NCBI GenBank assembly: GCA_951812345.1
Contig: OX638295.1
Coordinates: 1,188,759-1,252,758, forward strand
From: Rhodothermales bacterium
GTDB taxonomy: Bacteria; Bacteroidota; Rhodothermia; Rhodothermales; VXPQ01
DNA length: 64,000 bases
Reading direction: 5' to 3'
Under the pieces are notes generated by a model. The model was not told the origin of the DNA. It did no database searches and was given only the letters and a program-made list of their open reading frames with translations. How positions within the stretch are numbered: position 1 is the stretch's first letter; each line of letters begins with the position of its first letter. This document shows, piece by piece, positions 1-8,897 of the stretch. Position numbers and translations under genes: made by a program.

Positions 1-41
1 ACAGCCTGCCCGCCTGTGCGGGGTGTTCAGAGTATCCTTAA
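1..41. repeat. Right end of the TIR repeat family (partial)
   Basis: Bases 26-41 read TTCAGAGTATCCTTAA, the right terminal inverted repeat of the family of intergenic repeats found throughout the window. The matching left end would lie before base 1. The TAA inside this end is the stop codon of the molybdate permease gene on the minus strand. Confidence 0.65.
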
Positions 42-733
42 GTGCCCGGACGATCGGTCCGGCTCGGCAAACGACGACGCAGCAAGGCATGCACCGTGAG
101 GCTGGCGGCGGACAACAGGATTGCCACCAGGACCAGACGCAGTACCGCAAGCTCGCCGCCCATACGATGTATTTCGGTAAAGATAGCCAATGGAAGCGTA
201 CGCGTTTCGGAGGGAATGTTGCCTGCCAGTACAATGGTGGCGCCGAATTCACCCAGTGCGCGGGCAAAAGCGAGCACGATGCCCGCAGCAATAGCCCTGC
301 CTGCAAGAGGAGCCGTTACATAACGAAAGACCGCCGCGCGCGTGCCGCCGTATACGTACCCGGCTTCTTCCCAGGAAGGATCTACCTGCTCGAAGCCGAC
401 GCGCATGGTCTGCACCATCAGGGGAAAGGCGACAATGCCTGCCGCCACCGCGGCGCCGAACCATCCGAAGGCGATGCGAAGGCCAAAAGTTGCTTCCAGC
501 CAGCCTCCAAACACCGATTCCGGACTCAGCAGAATAAGCAGCACCCATCCCGTGACTACCGGCGGAAGCACAAGCGGTAACTGGACGAGATTCTCCACCA
601 CAAACGATAGAGGTAACCGATTCCGCGCAAGCAGATACGCCAGCGCCACTCCGACCGGCGCCGTAATCAGGACGGCCACTGCAGCAACGCGTAACGAGAG
701 TCCGACCGCTTCCCATTCGGCCAGCGTGAGCAT
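38..733 (-). CDS. modB: Molybdate ABC transporter permease ModB
   Basis: Integral membrane subunit of an ABC importer for molybdate, acting in the inner membrane with a periplasmic ModA and an ATPase ModC. About five hydrophobic segments are visible. The cytoplasmic EAA loop follows (EEAGYVYGGTRAAVF, then a conserved ALGEFGATI stretch), which contacts the ATPase. I chose the ATG at 733 because the protein then begins MLTLAEWEAVGLSLRVA, close to known ModB N-termini; a GTG at 760 would add nine residues. No modA or modC is visible, so they lie beyond the left edge or elsewhere. The stop codon TAA lies in a repeat end, so the C-terminus may have been changed by that insertion. Confidence 0.88.
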   Translation of the reverse strand: MLTLAEWEAVGLSLRVAAVAVLITAPVGVALAYLLARNRLPLSFVVENLVQLPLVLPPVVTGWVLLILLSPESVFGGWLEATFGLRIAFGWFGAAVAAGIVAFPLMVQTMRVGFEQVDPSWEEAGYVYGGTRAAVFRYVTAPLAGRAIAAGIVLAFARALGEFGATIVLAGNIPSETRTLPLAIFTEIHRMGGELAVLRLVLVAILLSAASLTVHALLRRRLPSRTDRPGT

Positions 734-764
734 GGCGCCTGTCAAAAGATGCGGGGTCACTTTA

Positions 765-828
765 GGATATCCTTAAAATACGCACGAACGCGAAGCGCTG
801 ATCGAAGCGGTTTTGATCAGAGTATCCT
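765..828. repeat. Short TIR repeat filling the modB/sufT gap
   Basis: Bases 778-828 are the reverse complement of the left end of the full repeat at 14754 (AGGATACTCTGATCAAAACC continuing into GCTTCGATCAGCGCTTC). The other end is degenerate (TA then GGATATCC at 763-772). The whole gap between the two genes is therefore repeat-derived. Confidence 0.7.
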
Positions 829-831
829 TTA

Positions 832-1158
832 TTACATGAACCCCAATTCGAGCCGCGCCTCCTCGGACATCATGTCCGGGGTGAAAGGCGGATCGAAGGT
901 CAAAAACACCGTCGATTCGTCCACTTCCGGGAGCATGCCGATGGCAGCCTCGACCTGTTGCGGGAGAATGTCGGCGACCGGGCAATTCGGCGCCGTCAGA
1001 GTCATCCTGACGAACACGGACCGTTCCTTCGCCCGGATTTCGTAGATGAGACCGAGATCGTAAATGTTCACCGGAATCTCCGGGTCGTAGATGCTCTTGA
1101 GCACCTCGATGACCTTCGCTTCAAGGTCTTCCTGCGTGGTGGATGGGGTTTCTTCCAT
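832..1158 (-). CDS. sufT: SufT-like DUF59 (MIP18 family) Fe-S assembly protein
   Basis: A 108-residue, single-domain DUF59/MIP18 protein. The family acts in maturation of iron-sulfur proteins. The hallmark DPEIPVNIYDLGLIY is at residues 25-39 and the conserved reactive cysteine is C59 in TAPNCPV. It is the last gene of the SUF group on the minus strand, starting 69 bp after sufE ends, which supports a role in Fe-S assembly rather than in phenylacetate degradation (the PaaD branch of the same family). Length is normal for a stand-alone SufT. The symbol is by family and context. Confidence 0.85.
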   Translation of the reverse strand: MEETPSTTQEDLEAKVIEVLKSIYDPEIPVNIYDLGLIYEIRAKERSVFVRMTLTAPNCPVADILPQQVEAAIGMLPEVDESTVFLTFDPPFTPDMMSEEARLELGFM

Positions 1159-1227
1159 GGGTAATTGCTGTTGTCTGCCGGTCTGGCGTTCGTGTTTTTA
1201 CCCGGTAGCATTGCGCCCGGTTGCGTT

Positions 1228-1659
1228 TTATGCGCTTCCCGTGTGCGCAAGCGCAAAGAGTTTGAGTTGCTTGACCATGGAGGCGAGGCCGTTTCTGCGC
1301 GTGGACGAAAGATGATCCTTCATCCCGATTTCGTCGAGAAACTCCAGGTCGGCCTGCACGATCTCCGCCGGGGGTTGGCCCGACAGTACGCGGATCAATA
1401 ACGCCACGAGGCCCTTCGTAATGAGCGCATCGCTGTCGCCTTCGTAAAAGATCAGGCCGTTTTTCATCTCCGGATGGACCCATACCTGGGCCTGACAGCC
1501 GTGAATCCGGTTGGCCTCTATCTTGTGCCGGTTATCGAGGGGCGCCAGCGCCTGTCCGATCTCGATGAGATATTCGTACTTCCCCATCCAGTCGTCGAAC
1601 AGCCCGAACTCTTCCACGATGTCGTGGGCGCGTTCCCGAATCGTTCCGTTTGCCACCAT
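1228..1659 (-). CDS. sufE: Cysteine desulfurase activator SufE
   Basis: SufE accepts the persulfide sulfur from SufS and passes it to the SufBCD scaffold in the cytoplasm. The protein is 143 residues, the usual length. The sulfur-accepting cysteine is C55 in RIHGCQAQVW, inside the conserved block that follows ANR. The ATG at 1659 gives a normal SufE N-terminus (MVANGTIRERAHDIVEEF); the frame is open much further upstream but that part overlaps sufS and has no SufE similarity. It follows sufS by 23 bp. Confidence 0.93.
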   Translation of the reverse strand: MVANGTIRERAHDIVEEFGLFDDWMGKYEYLIEIGQALAPLDNRHKIEANRIHGCQAQVWVHPEMKNGLIFYEGDSDALITKGLVALLIRVLSGQPPAEIVQADLEFLDEIGMKDHLSSTRRNGLASMVKQLKLFALAHTGSA

Positions 1660-1682
1660 GTTCGTCAGCCATGTTCCGGCGT

Positions 1683-2939
1683 TCAGCCGAGCATCTCCTT
1701 GATGCGCCGTACGCCGGCGACCAGCGCGTCCACTTCGTCGAACGTGTTGTACAGCGCAAAGGAAGCCCGCACGGTACCCGGTATGTCGAACCGCCTCATC
1801 AGCGGTTGCGTGCAATGATGCCCTGTGCGCACGGCGATGCCCAACCTGTCCAGAATGGTTCCTGCATCGTAGGGGTGTATGTCGCCGATCACGAAAGAAA
1901 GCACACTCGCCTTGTCCGTTGCGGTTCCGATCAGGCGGACGCCCTCGATCTCCGACAGCCGTTCGGTCGCGTACGCGAGCAGGTCCTGTTCGTATGCCGC
2001 TACGCGGTTTTGCCCCACGTCTTCCAGGAAGTCTATGGCCGAGGCGAATCCCAGTACATCGGCGATATTCGGCGTACCGGCCTCGAATTTGTGCGGCGGT
2101 TCGTTGTACGTCGTTTTCTCGAACGTGACCGTTTCGATCATATCGCCGCCGCCCTGCCAGGGGGGCATGGTTTCCAGATGTTCCGCTTTTCCGTAGAGGA
2201 TGCCGATACCGGTAGGCCCGAACATCTTGTGCGAGGAGAACGCATAAAAATCGCAGTCGAGTTCCTGCACATCTATTTTCAGGTGCGGCGCCGCCTGCGC
2301 TCCGTCGACGACTACGGGCACGCCCATATCGTGTGCATGCCGGATCATGCGCTTCAGCGGATTGATGGTTCCGAGGGCATTGGACACATGGGCAATGGCC
2401 AGGAGGCGGACTCGCTCTGCAAGCAGCCGCTCGAATTCCTCGTAGACGATTTCGCCGGCGTCCGATACGGGAATGGCCCGGACGCGGGCGCCTTGCGCCT
2501 CGCAGAGCATTTGCCACGGAACGATGTTGGAATGATGCTCCATGTGCGAGACCAGCACCACATCGCCTTTGCCGACATGCAGGGGGCCGAACGAGGACGC
2601 CACGAGATTGATGCTTTCCGTGGTTCCCCGGGTGTACAGCACCTCGGGCTCGGAGGGGGCGTTGATGAACGCTGTAACTTTTTTGCGAGCGGCCTCGTAT
2701 GCATCGGTAGCTTCCCGGCTCAGGACATGCACCCCGCGATGCACGTTACTGTGTTCCGAGGAATAATACCGGACCAGCCGGTCGATGACGGCCTGGGGCT
2801 TCTGCGAACTGGCGGCGTTATCCAGATACACGAGGGGTTTGCCGTACACCTCGCGCTGGAGCGCCGGAAACAGGCTGCGCACCTCCGCCGGGTCGAATTT
2901 TCCCGGGACAGGGTCTTGTATTGCGCCGGTGGCATTCAT
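1683..2939 (-). CDS. sufS: Cysteine desulfurase SufS
   Basis: PLP enzyme that removes sulfur from L-cysteine for Fe-S cluster assembly. Numbered from the ATG at 2939 (418 aa), the Schiff-base lysine is about K238 (SSHKMFGPTG) and the persulfide cysteine is about C376 (RTGHHCTQPLM). The RTGHHC loop is the short loop of group II (SufS-type) enzymes, which need SufE as activator; sufE is the next gene. A TTG at 2978 would add 13 residues with no family match, so the ATG is preferred. Confidence 0.95.
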   Translation of the reverse strand: MNATGAIQDPVPGKFDPAEVRSLFPALQREVYGKPLVYLDNAASSQKPQAVIDRLVRYYSSEHSNVHRGVHVLSREATDAYEAARKKVTAFINAPSEPEVLYTRGTTESINLVASSFGPLHVGKGDVVLVSHMEHHSNIVPWQMLCEAQGARVRAIPVSDAGEIVYEEFERLLAERVRLLAIAHVSNALGTINPLKRMIRHAHDMGVPVVVDGAQAAPHLKIDVQELDCDFYAFSSHKMFGPTGIGILYGKAEHLETMPPWQGGGDMIETVTFEKTTYNEPPHKFEAGTPNIADVLGFASAIDFLEDVGQNRVAAYEQDLLAYATERLSEIEGVRLIGTATDKASVLSFVIGDIHPYDAGTILDRLGIAVRTGHHCTQPLMRRFDIPGTVRASFALYNTFDEVDALVAGVRRIKEMLG

Positions 2940-3035
2940 GGGCGCCGCTTTTGTGCTATGGACAAGGCCGCCTGACAAAACAGCAACGAATACGCGGTGT
3001 TCGCCAAACCGGTATGCGTCCGGATTTTCCCCGCA

Positions 3036-4394
3036 TTATTCGCCAAAGAGGCGGGTAACGCGTTCGTCGAGCATTCTGCGAAGCGGTTCGATGGAGATAC
3101 GGTTGAGGATGTCTCCCGCAAACGCATGAAGCAGCATGCCCTGGGCCTGTTGTTTGGTCATCCCCCGGGACCGCAGGTAAAACAAGGCTTCGGGATCAAG
3201 TTGGCCCGTGGTGGCGCCGTGGCTGCATTTTACGTCATCCGCGTAGATCTCCAGTTCCGGCTTGGCGTTCATCGTGGCCTCGTTTGTGAGTACGATGGTT
3301 TTGTTTTCCTGAAAGGCATTGATGCGCTGTGCGTCCTGCCGCACAAATACCTTGCCATTGAATACGCCCGAAGCGCGGCCGTTCAGGACGCCCTTGTACA
3401 ATTCGTTGCTGACGCAGTCCGGCTGCGCATGATCCACAAGGGTACGGTTGTCCACTTGCGTGGCGCCGCCGGGAAGGAACAGGCCGTACAGGTGCGTTTC
3501 GCAATGCGGGGCATTGGGGAGCACGTTCAGATTGTTCCGGACGACGGCGCCGGTAAGCGTTACGGTCGTTGCCGTGAAGGTACTCGCCGTTTCCTGGTAG
3601 ACATGCGTGGTCGAAACGACCGCGTTGTCGTTGCCCGGGTCCTGCACGAGATACATTTCCACCATAGCCCGCTCGCCGACGAATGTCTCGGTAACGGCAT
3701 TCGTGAACGTTGCGTCGCCGGTGAGGGCGCAGGAAGTATCGATAACCTTCGCTTGCGTGTTTTCCTCGAATACCAGGAGGTGGCGGGGCTGCAGGAACAG
3801 GCGTTCGTTCGTCTTCTGCAGATTGATTACATGGATCGGTTTTTCGATGATCTTTCCTTTGGGGACATATACGAAAAGCCCGTCGCTCGCGAACGCGGTG
3901 TTGAGCGCGGTAAAGCTTTCCTCTTCCCAGGATGCATAGTGCCCGAAATGATTGCGCAGGATATCCGGATGCGTGGATGCAGCCGTCCCCAGTCCGCTGA
4001 TCGCAACACCCTCCGGGAGGTTGCCGATAAGGGAATGTTCGCTCGCAAAACGTCCGTTGACGAGTACGACGATGTGCGCATCGAGGCCGGCGAGTGCGCA
4101 TTGCGCCGTTTCAGCGGCCCCGGGGTCGGGTATCGAGCCTCCGGTAGATACGGCAAAGCCGCGAGCGAGCGCCTCCGGAATGTGCGTATACTTCCAGGCT
4201 TCGTTCTTCCGGGACGGGATGCCCAATTCCCGGAAGCGCTCAATAGCCTGTCGGCGAAATCCCTGCATGGCGTTAAGGGGCGCCAGACCGTTTACAGGCA
4301 TCGGTGCATTTGCCGGCGGCGGATTGCCGGCATACGCCTCGAAAGCATCCACAAACAATGCTTCGAGAGATGTGGTTTTATCGGAATTCGACAT
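3036..4394 (-). CDS. sufD: Fe-S cluster assembly protein SufD
   Basis: Beta-helical scaffold subunit that pairs with SufB in the SufBCD complex where clusters are built. The 452-residue protein has the SufD N-terminal helical region with RKNEAWKYTHIP near residue 63 and the C-terminal stretch DDVKCSHGATTGQLDPEALF, which holds the conserved His and the dimer interface. It sits between sufC and sufS on the same strand, with a 39-bp gap after sufC. Confidence 0.94.
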   Translation of the reverse strand: MSNSDKTTSLEALFVDAFEAYAGNPPPANAPMPVNGLAPLNAMQGFRRQAIERFRELGIPSRKNEAWKYTHIPEALARGFAVSTGGSIPDPGAAETAQCALAGLDAHIVVLVNGRFASEHSLIGNLPEGVAISGLGTAASTHPDILRNHFGHYASWEEESFTALNTAFASDGLFVYVPKGKIIEKPIHVINLQKTNERLFLQPRHLLVFEENTQAKVIDTSCALTGDATFTNAVTETFVGERAMVEMYLVQDPGNDNAVVSTTHVYQETASTFTATTVTLTGAVVRNNLNVLPNAPHCETHLYGLFLPGGATQVDNRTLVDHAQPDCVSNELYKGVLNGRASGVFNGKVFVRQDAQRINAFQENKTIVLTNEATMNAKPELEIYADDVKCSHGATTGQLDPEALFYLRSRGMTKQQAQGMLLHAFAGDILNRISIEPLRRMLDERVTRLFGE

Positions 4395-4433
4395 ATGAGC
4401 AACCTTCAGAATGTGTATGATCGGTTGCCGGAT

Positions 4434-5195
4434 CTATACCGCTACGGTTTCTTCCCGAATCCAGTCGTACCCTTTTTTCTCCAGATCGAGGGCAAGCTCT
4501 TTGCCTCCGGACCGGACGATTCGGCCATCCACCATCACATGAACCGTGTCGGGAATAATGTAGTCGAGGAGCCGCTGGTAGTGGGTAATGACGACAAAGG
4601 ATCGGTCGTTGCGCCGGAGCGCATTGACGCCGTCCGCAACGGTCCGTAATGCATCGATATCCAGTCCCGAATCCGTTTCATCCATGATAGCCAGACGCGG
4701 TTCGAGCATAGCGAGTTGGAAAATCTCGTTTCGTTTTTTCTCTCCGCCCGAAAAACCGTCGTTTACCGCACGGCTCATGAGTTGCGGATCCAGATCTACG
4801 AGGGCGGCGCATGCTTTCATTCGCTTCAGGAAGGCACCTGCCGAAAGCGGTTCTTCTCCACGGTATTCCCGCTGCTGGTTGAGCGCCTGCCGCAGGAAGT
4901 TATTCATGCTCACCCCTGGTAGTTCGACCGGATATTGAAAAGCCAGGAAAACACCCTCGAGGGCGCGTTCGTCAGGCTCCATTTCCAGCAGGTCTTGCCC
5001 CTGGTACAAGACGTTTCCGTCTGTCACCTCGAATTCTTCTCGTCCGGCGAGCACCGATGCGAGCGTACTTTTCCCTGACCCGTTCGGTCCCATGATTGCA
5101 TGCACCTCGCCCGCGGAGACCGTCAAATCGACTCCCTTGAGGATATTCTGCTCCTCGATCCGGGCATGCAGGTTATTGATTTGAAGCATTGCCAT
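4434..5195 (-). CDS. sufC: Fe-S assembly ATPase SufC
   Basis: Cytoplasmic ABC-type ATPase that drives conformational change of SufB-SufD during cluster assembly. Walker A is GPNGSGKST at residues 36-44; the ABC signature region is FSGGEKKR, followed by Walker B in LAIMDETDSGLD, the SufC-specific form of this motif. 253 residues is normal. It lies 83 bp after sufB and 39 bp before sufD, in the standard B-C-D order. Confidence 0.95.
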   Translation of the reverse strand: MAMLQINNLHARIEEQNILKGVDLTVSAGEVHAIMGPNGSGKSTLASVLAGREEFEVTDGNVLYQGQDLLEMEPDERALEGVFLAFQYPVELPGVSMNNFLRQALNQQREYRGEEPLSAGAFLKRMKACAALVDLDPQLMSRAVNDGFSGGEKKRNEIFQLAMLEPRLAIMDETDSGLDIDALRTVADGVNALRRNDRSFVVITHYQRLLDYIIPDTVHVMVDGRIVRSGGKELALDLEKKGYDWIREETVAV

Positions 5196-5278
5196 GTTTT
5201 AACGATTTTCGCGTTTCGCGTATCTATGTATGACAGGGCGCCGGGCGCCATACGGGAAGGACCACTGTGCCGGATCGC

Positions 5279-6745
5279 TTATCCTACCGATCCTTCCAGC
5301 TCGATATCCAGCAGTTTTTGCGCCTCTACGGCAAACTCCATGGGAAGTTTTGCAAGAATTTCCTTGCAAAATCCATTGACGATGAGTTTGATTGCGGCTT
5401 CTTCGCCGATGCCGCGCTGGAAGCAGTAGAACATCTGGTCTTCGCCTATTTTCGAGGTGGTGGCTTCATGTTCCACCTGCGCCGAGGGGTTTTTGATTTC
5501 TATGTAGGGGAAGGTATGCGCTCCGCACCGATCTCCAAGCAGCATGGAGTCGCATTGGGAGAAATTGCGCGCATTTTCGGCGCCCTTGTTGATTTTTACC
5601 AGCCCCCGGTAGGAGTTGTTACTACGCCCCCCGGATATCCCTTTCGAGATAATGGTGCTTTTCGTGTTTTTTCCCAGATGCACCATCTTGGTGCCCGTAT
5701 CGGCCTGTTGTCGTCCTTTCGTAAAAGCCACCGAGTAAAATTCTCCCACGGACCGGTCTCCTTTCAGGATCACGCTGGGATATTTCCATGTGATCGCCGA
5801 CCCGGTTTCAAGCTGCGTCCAGGAGATTTTGGCATGATCTCCCTTGCAGATGCCCCGCTTGGTGACAAAGTTGAATACCCCCCCGCGCCCCTCATTGTCG
5901 CCGGGATACCAGTTCTGAATGGTCGAATATTTTACTTCCGCATGTGCCTCGGCGACGATTTCCACGACCGCGGCATGCAACTGATTTTCATCGCGCATCG
6001 GGGCCGTGCAGCCTTCGAGATAGCTTACGTAGCTGCCTTCTTCGGCGATGATGAGCGTACGCTCGAATTGTCCCGTACCGGCCTGATTGATCCGGAAATA
6101 CGTCGAAAGCTCCATGGGGCAGCGGACGCCTTTCGGGATGTAGCAGAAGGAACCGTCGGAGAACACCGCAGCGTTCAGCGCGGCATAGAAGTTATCCGTG
6201 TACGGCACCACGGAGCCCATGTATTTCTGCACCAGTTCGGGATGCTCCTGCACGGCTTCCCCAAACGAGCAGAAGATAATGCCCTGTTCAGCCAGTTCCT
6301 CTTTGAAGGTGGTGTGGACGGATACGCTGTCGAGGACGGCGTCCACGGCTACGCCCGCCAGTTTTTCCTGTTCGGCTAGTGGGATGCCCAGCCGCTTGAA
6401 CGTTTCCAGCAGATCCTCATCGACCTCGTCGAGGCTTTCGTACCGCGGCTTCTTGCTCGGCGACGAGTAATACGTGATATTCCGGAAATCTGGCTCCGTA
6501 TACTTCAGATGCGGCCAGCGCGGGTATTTTTCCTCCGGGTTGGCGGCCAGCTTCTCCCAATGCCGCCATGCCCGCAAGCGCCATGCAAGCAGCCACTCCG
6601 GCTCGTCTTTCTTGGCGGAAATCAGACGGACGACATCTTCGTCAAGGCCTTTCGGTATCGTATCGGCCTCGACATTCGTTTCCCAGCCGTATTTATACTC
6701 GCCGGCAGCGACCTCGTGCAGAAACTCTGTTTCCGTGGTGGGCAT
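5279..6745 (-). CDS. sufB: Fe-S cluster assembly protein SufB
   Basis: Main scaffold subunit of the SufBCD complex, 488 residues. The C-terminal region contains the conserved cysteine in [11 protein letters not shown] and the glutamate/histidine region [14 protein letters not shown] that are used for sulfur transfer and cluster formation. It is the first gene of the minus-strand sufBCDSE-T group. Its promoter must lie in the 199-bp divergent gap shared with the A-type carrier gene, and a short repeat copy sits in that gap. Confidence 0.95.
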   Translation of the reverse strand: MPTTETEFLHEVAAGEYKYGWETNVEADTIPKGLDEDVVRLISAKKDEPEWLLAWRLRAWRHWEKLAANPEEKYPRWPHLKYTEPDFRNITYYSSPSKKPRYESLDEVDEDLLETFKRLGIPLAEQEKLAGVAVDAVLDSVSVHTTFKEELAEQGIIFCSFGEAVQEHPELVQKYMGSVVPYTDNFYAALNAAVFSDGSFCYIPKGVRCPMELSTYFRINQAGTGQFERTLIIAEEGSYVSYLEGCTAPMRDENQLHAAVVEIVAEAHAEVKYSTIQNWYPGDNEGRGGVFNFVTKRGICKGDHAKISWTQLETGSAITWKYPSVILKGDRSVGEFYSVAFTKGRQQADTGTKMVHLGKNTKSTIISKGISGGRSNNSYRGLVKINKGAENARNFSQCDSMLLGDRCGAHTFPYIEIKNPSAQVEHEATTSKIGEDQMFYCFQRGIGEEAAIKLIVNGFCKEILAKLPMEFAVEAQKLLDIELEGSVG

Positions 6746-6870
6746 GGATCAGCAGAGAAAAATCGTTGGGCGCGAACCGCGCAAGAACAGGAAAACATAA
6801 CGTACGTTTGCAACCTGACAAGGGTTCGTTTCGTTCCTGTCTTCACCGAGTGTTAACGCGAGTGTTGAAC

Positions 6871-6907
6871 GGATGCTCTGAACTTCGCGGAATTGATCAG
6901 AGCATCC
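6871..6907. repeat. Minimal TIR repeat forming a hairpin
   Basis: GGATGCTCTGA and TCAGAGCATCC enclose AACTTCGCGG and a few more bases, so only the two ends of the repeat family remain. The ends can pair perfectly over 11 bp. It sits in the divergent promoter region between sufB and the A-type carrier gene. Flanks are AC and TG, so no TA duplication is visible here. Confidence 0.7.
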
Positions 6908-6944
6908 TGACGTGACTGGCTGCTTATCGTAATTCGTTGTTCTC

Positions 6945-7280
6945 ATGGAAACTGTACGCATTACCGAGCGCGCCCTGGCGCAGCTTCGCACCGTCGCCGA
7001 AGGAGAGGGGCTGGATTTGTCCGCAACCATGCTACGGGTTGCCGTAGTTCCAGGGGGATGCTCGGGCCTTACCTACGATCTGGGCTGGGATACGGTCCGG
7101 CAGCAGGGCGACCGGGTAATCCAGGTAGACGGGTTATCCGTCGTCCTTGATCGGCGCAGCGCCGCTTGCCTGGACGGCACCGAGCTTGATTTTACGGACG
7201 GCCTCGAAGGCAACGGGTTTTATTTTGCCAACCCGCAAGCGGCCCGGACCTGCGCCTGCGGAGAGAGTTTTGGGCTGTAG
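6945..7280 (+). CDS. A-type Fe-S carrier (IscA/SufA/ErpA family)
   Basis: Small HesB-like protein that carries Fe-S clusters from the SUF scaffold to client enzymes. The three ligand cysteines are present: C39 in PGGCSGL, and C103 and C105 in TCACGESF. 111 residues is typical. It is transcribed divergently from sufB. The stop TAG at 7278-7280 consists of a TA plus the first base of a repeat end (TAGGATACTCTGATTA), so the C-terminus (SFGL) may be affected by the insertion. Family membership does not settle SufA versus ErpA, so no symbol is given. Confidence 0.92.
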   Translation: METVRITERALAQLRTVAEGEGLDLSATMLRVAVVPGGCSGLTYDLGWDTVRQQGDRVIQVDGLSVVLDRRSAACLDGTELDFTDGLEGNGFYFANPQAARTCACGESFGL

Positions 7281-7293
7281 GATACTCTGATTA
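7280..7293. repeat. Left end of TIR repeat (half copy)
   Basis: GGATACTCTGATTA follows the TA that begins the stop codon of the A-type carrier gene. It matches the left end of the full repeat copies; no partner end is visible before the DUF192 gene at 7328. Confidence 0.6.
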
Positions 7294-7327
7294 GGGAGAG
7301 GAGCGAGGATTTCGGCGGATGCTTTCG

Positions 7328-7837
7328 CTACAGGCCGGCGTCCGCATCGTGTCGAATCCAGCGCACCCGCTCACCTTCCACGAGGCCGTATTGATCCGCA
7401 AATCCCGCCGGCACCTCGATGACATACTGTGCCGGAACGTCCGAGCGAATGAGTTTGGATGTGAAGGGGCGGTTGTATTTGTCGATATCGACTACCGTGG
7501 AATCGCTTCCCGTGAACAGCAAGTCCAGTGCGAGTGGCGTGTTCGACATGTGGAAGATCTGCATTGTTTCCCGCTCGAAAAGAAAGAGCATGCCGCTTTT
7601 TTCGGGCAGGGAAGGCCGTTGCATAAGCCCCCGTATGCGCGCGGAGTCCGATTCGGCGATTTCTATGTCTATGGTGACAATTTCCTCTCCACCTCGCAAA
7701 AACGTCAGATCGCCGTCATCCCGAAACGGGATGGCGGGGAAGTTTTCTTCTGCGTATTCCGTGGCGCGGGAAGACGGCTCGTTGCTGCATGCCGCGATCG
7801 TTATGGTCAGCAGGAAAAAGTAGATATATCGCGTCAT
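7328..7837 (-). CDS. DUF192 lipoprotein
   Basis: A 169-residue secreted protein. The N-terminus (MTRYIYFFLLTITIAAC) is a lipoprotein signal with the lipobox ending at C17, so it should be anchored in a membrane. The rest is a DUF192 domain with the typical blocks RGLMQRPSLP, GMLFLFE and the C-terminal VIEVPAGFADQYGLVEGERV. DUF192 proteins have a small beta-barrel fold of unknown function. It converges on the A-type carrier gene. Confidence 0.85.
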   Translation of the reverse strand: MTRYIYFFLLTITIAACSNEPSSRATEYAEENFPAIPFRDDGDLTFLRGGEEIVTIDIEIAESDSARIRGLMQRPSLPEKSGMLFLFERETMQIFHMSNTPLALDLLFTGSDSTVVDIDKYNRPFTSKLIRSDVPAQYVIEVPAGFADQYGLVEGERVRWIRHDADAGL

Positions 7838-7862
7838 GGGCGCAATCTGCGGAATGTCATTT

Positions 7863-8165
7863 CTATTTTGCGCGGGAAACGTACACGCGGAATTTTTTCG
7901 CGTCCGAATCGCGCAGCCGCCGGGATTGGATCTTCAGGCGCTTACCTCCCTTGACGTTGCGCGCTACGTAGCCTCGCAGGTTCGTTACGTCCGTTACGGA
8001 TAGCGCCTCTATGCGCAGCACATCGTCTCCGGATAGCGCTTCCATATGCTTTACGAGCGGATCGAATTTGGAAATGCGCCCCGGGCCTGAATCGGTTTTG
8101 GAACGGAGCTTGCTCAGAAGCGCGTCGGCTTCATCCTTGTACATGGTTGTTGTGTAGAACGTCAT
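7863..8165 (-). CDS. Small protein of unknown function, paralogue of 8556-8846
   Basis: A basic 100-residue protein that I do not recognise. No signal peptide or membrane segment. It aligns over most of its length with the 96-residue protein encoded divergently at 8556-8846: GPGRISKFDPL against GRGRSSKYDSI, then LSGDDVLRIE against LTGDTVLKVR, then NLRGYVARNV against PLRTYLRKKF. The matched pattern suggests an RNA- or DNA-binding-like small basic domain, but this is only inference. The ATG at 8165 is used; an ATG at 8144 (MYKDEADALL) is also possible. It starts 25 bp upstream of the DUF192 start side on the same strand. Confidence 0.7.
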   Translation of the reverse strand: MTFYTTTMYKDEADALLSKLRSKTDSGPGRISKFDPLVKHMEALSGDDVLRIEALSVTDVTNLRGYVARNVKGGKRLKIQSRRLRDSDAKKFRVYVSRAK

Positions 8166-8555
8166 GGGAGTTGGCTGGTGTAATCATTTAAGGAGAGTGC
8201 GAATGCAAAAAAAGAGGCGGCTAATGAGCATAGACAGCCTTGATAGAGCAATTCCGCTGGCCTTAGTCGCGCATTCGAATTCGAAAATGCGTGAAACCAC
8301 CGCTTCTTTTCCGATAATATAGGCATGTAAGGTACGCGGCGCAAGGACGGAAAGGATTCTGAAAATTATTTCTCGTAGTCAACAATTTCTTGTCTTGTGT
8401 ATTTGTATTACGTTGTGTATACTCATGAACCACGGAGAGATTTTACTGATAAGATACGTCTTGCGGGGGAGGGTAAGCTCGTAAAATCGCTCCGTTTTTT
8501 GTGTCCTTAATGTTCACAATTTGTCGCCAATTCCCATCAAACTGTACACCGCACA
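8166..8555. other. 390-bp divergent intergenic region between two paralogous small genes
   Basis: No open frame with coding character, tRNA or riboswitch motif was found. It is noticeably richer in A and T than its surroundings. Bases 8270-8291 form an inverted repeat (CGCATT ... AATGCG around the palindrome TTCGAATTCGAA). Both small genes are read outward from this region, so it must hold two promoters. Confidence 0.5.
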
Positions 8556-8846
8556 ATGGCAAAGAAAAAAGCCGGTCAATTTTTCGTCGAAGTTCTGTCT
8601 TCCGAAAAAGCCCGGGCAGAAATGTCCAGCGCCGCGGGAAGGGGTCGTTCTTCCAAGTATGATTCCATCGGACGAGCCGCAGAGCGCCTGACTGGTGATA
8701 CGGTACTCAAGGTCAGGCTGGACAAGAAAGAGGTGCAGCCATTGCGCACATATCTCCGGAAAAAATTTGACAACAAGTATGTGCTTAAGACCGCATCGAC
8801 CGGTAAAGAGGGCGTCTTTACAGGATTTATCTTTCTTGCGGCCTGA
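8556..8846 (+). CDS. Small protein of unknown function, paralogue of 7863-8165
   Basis: A 96-residue basic protein beginning MAKKKAGQFF, with no signal peptide. It shares the pattern G-x-GR-x-SK[FY]D and [LS]-[ST]-GD-x-VL with the divergent neighbour at 7863-8165, so the pair arose by duplication. I do not recognise the family. The ATG at 8556 is the only sensible start. The gene is followed after 51 bp by the DUF4389 membrane protein gene on the same strand. Confidence 0.72.
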   Translation: MAKKKAGQFFVEVLSSEKARAEMSSAAGRGRSSKYDSIGRAAERLTGDTVLKVRLDKKEVQPLRTYLRKKFDNKYVLKTASTGKEGVFTGFIFLAA

Positions 8847-8897
8847 TAGTGCGGGATTGGTTTTTGCGGATACTTTCTGTGCCGATCGCTCGATATC

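Noticed and set aside
2997-4649. Long open frame opposite sufD and sufC (550 residues)
   Set aside because: It is antisense to two clearly recognised genes, has no domain similarity, and is explained by codon bias in GC-rich DNA.
8166-8555. Possible riboswitch or small RNA in the AT-rich gap
   Set aside because: Only one short inverted repeat was found and no known riboswitch core could be recognised.
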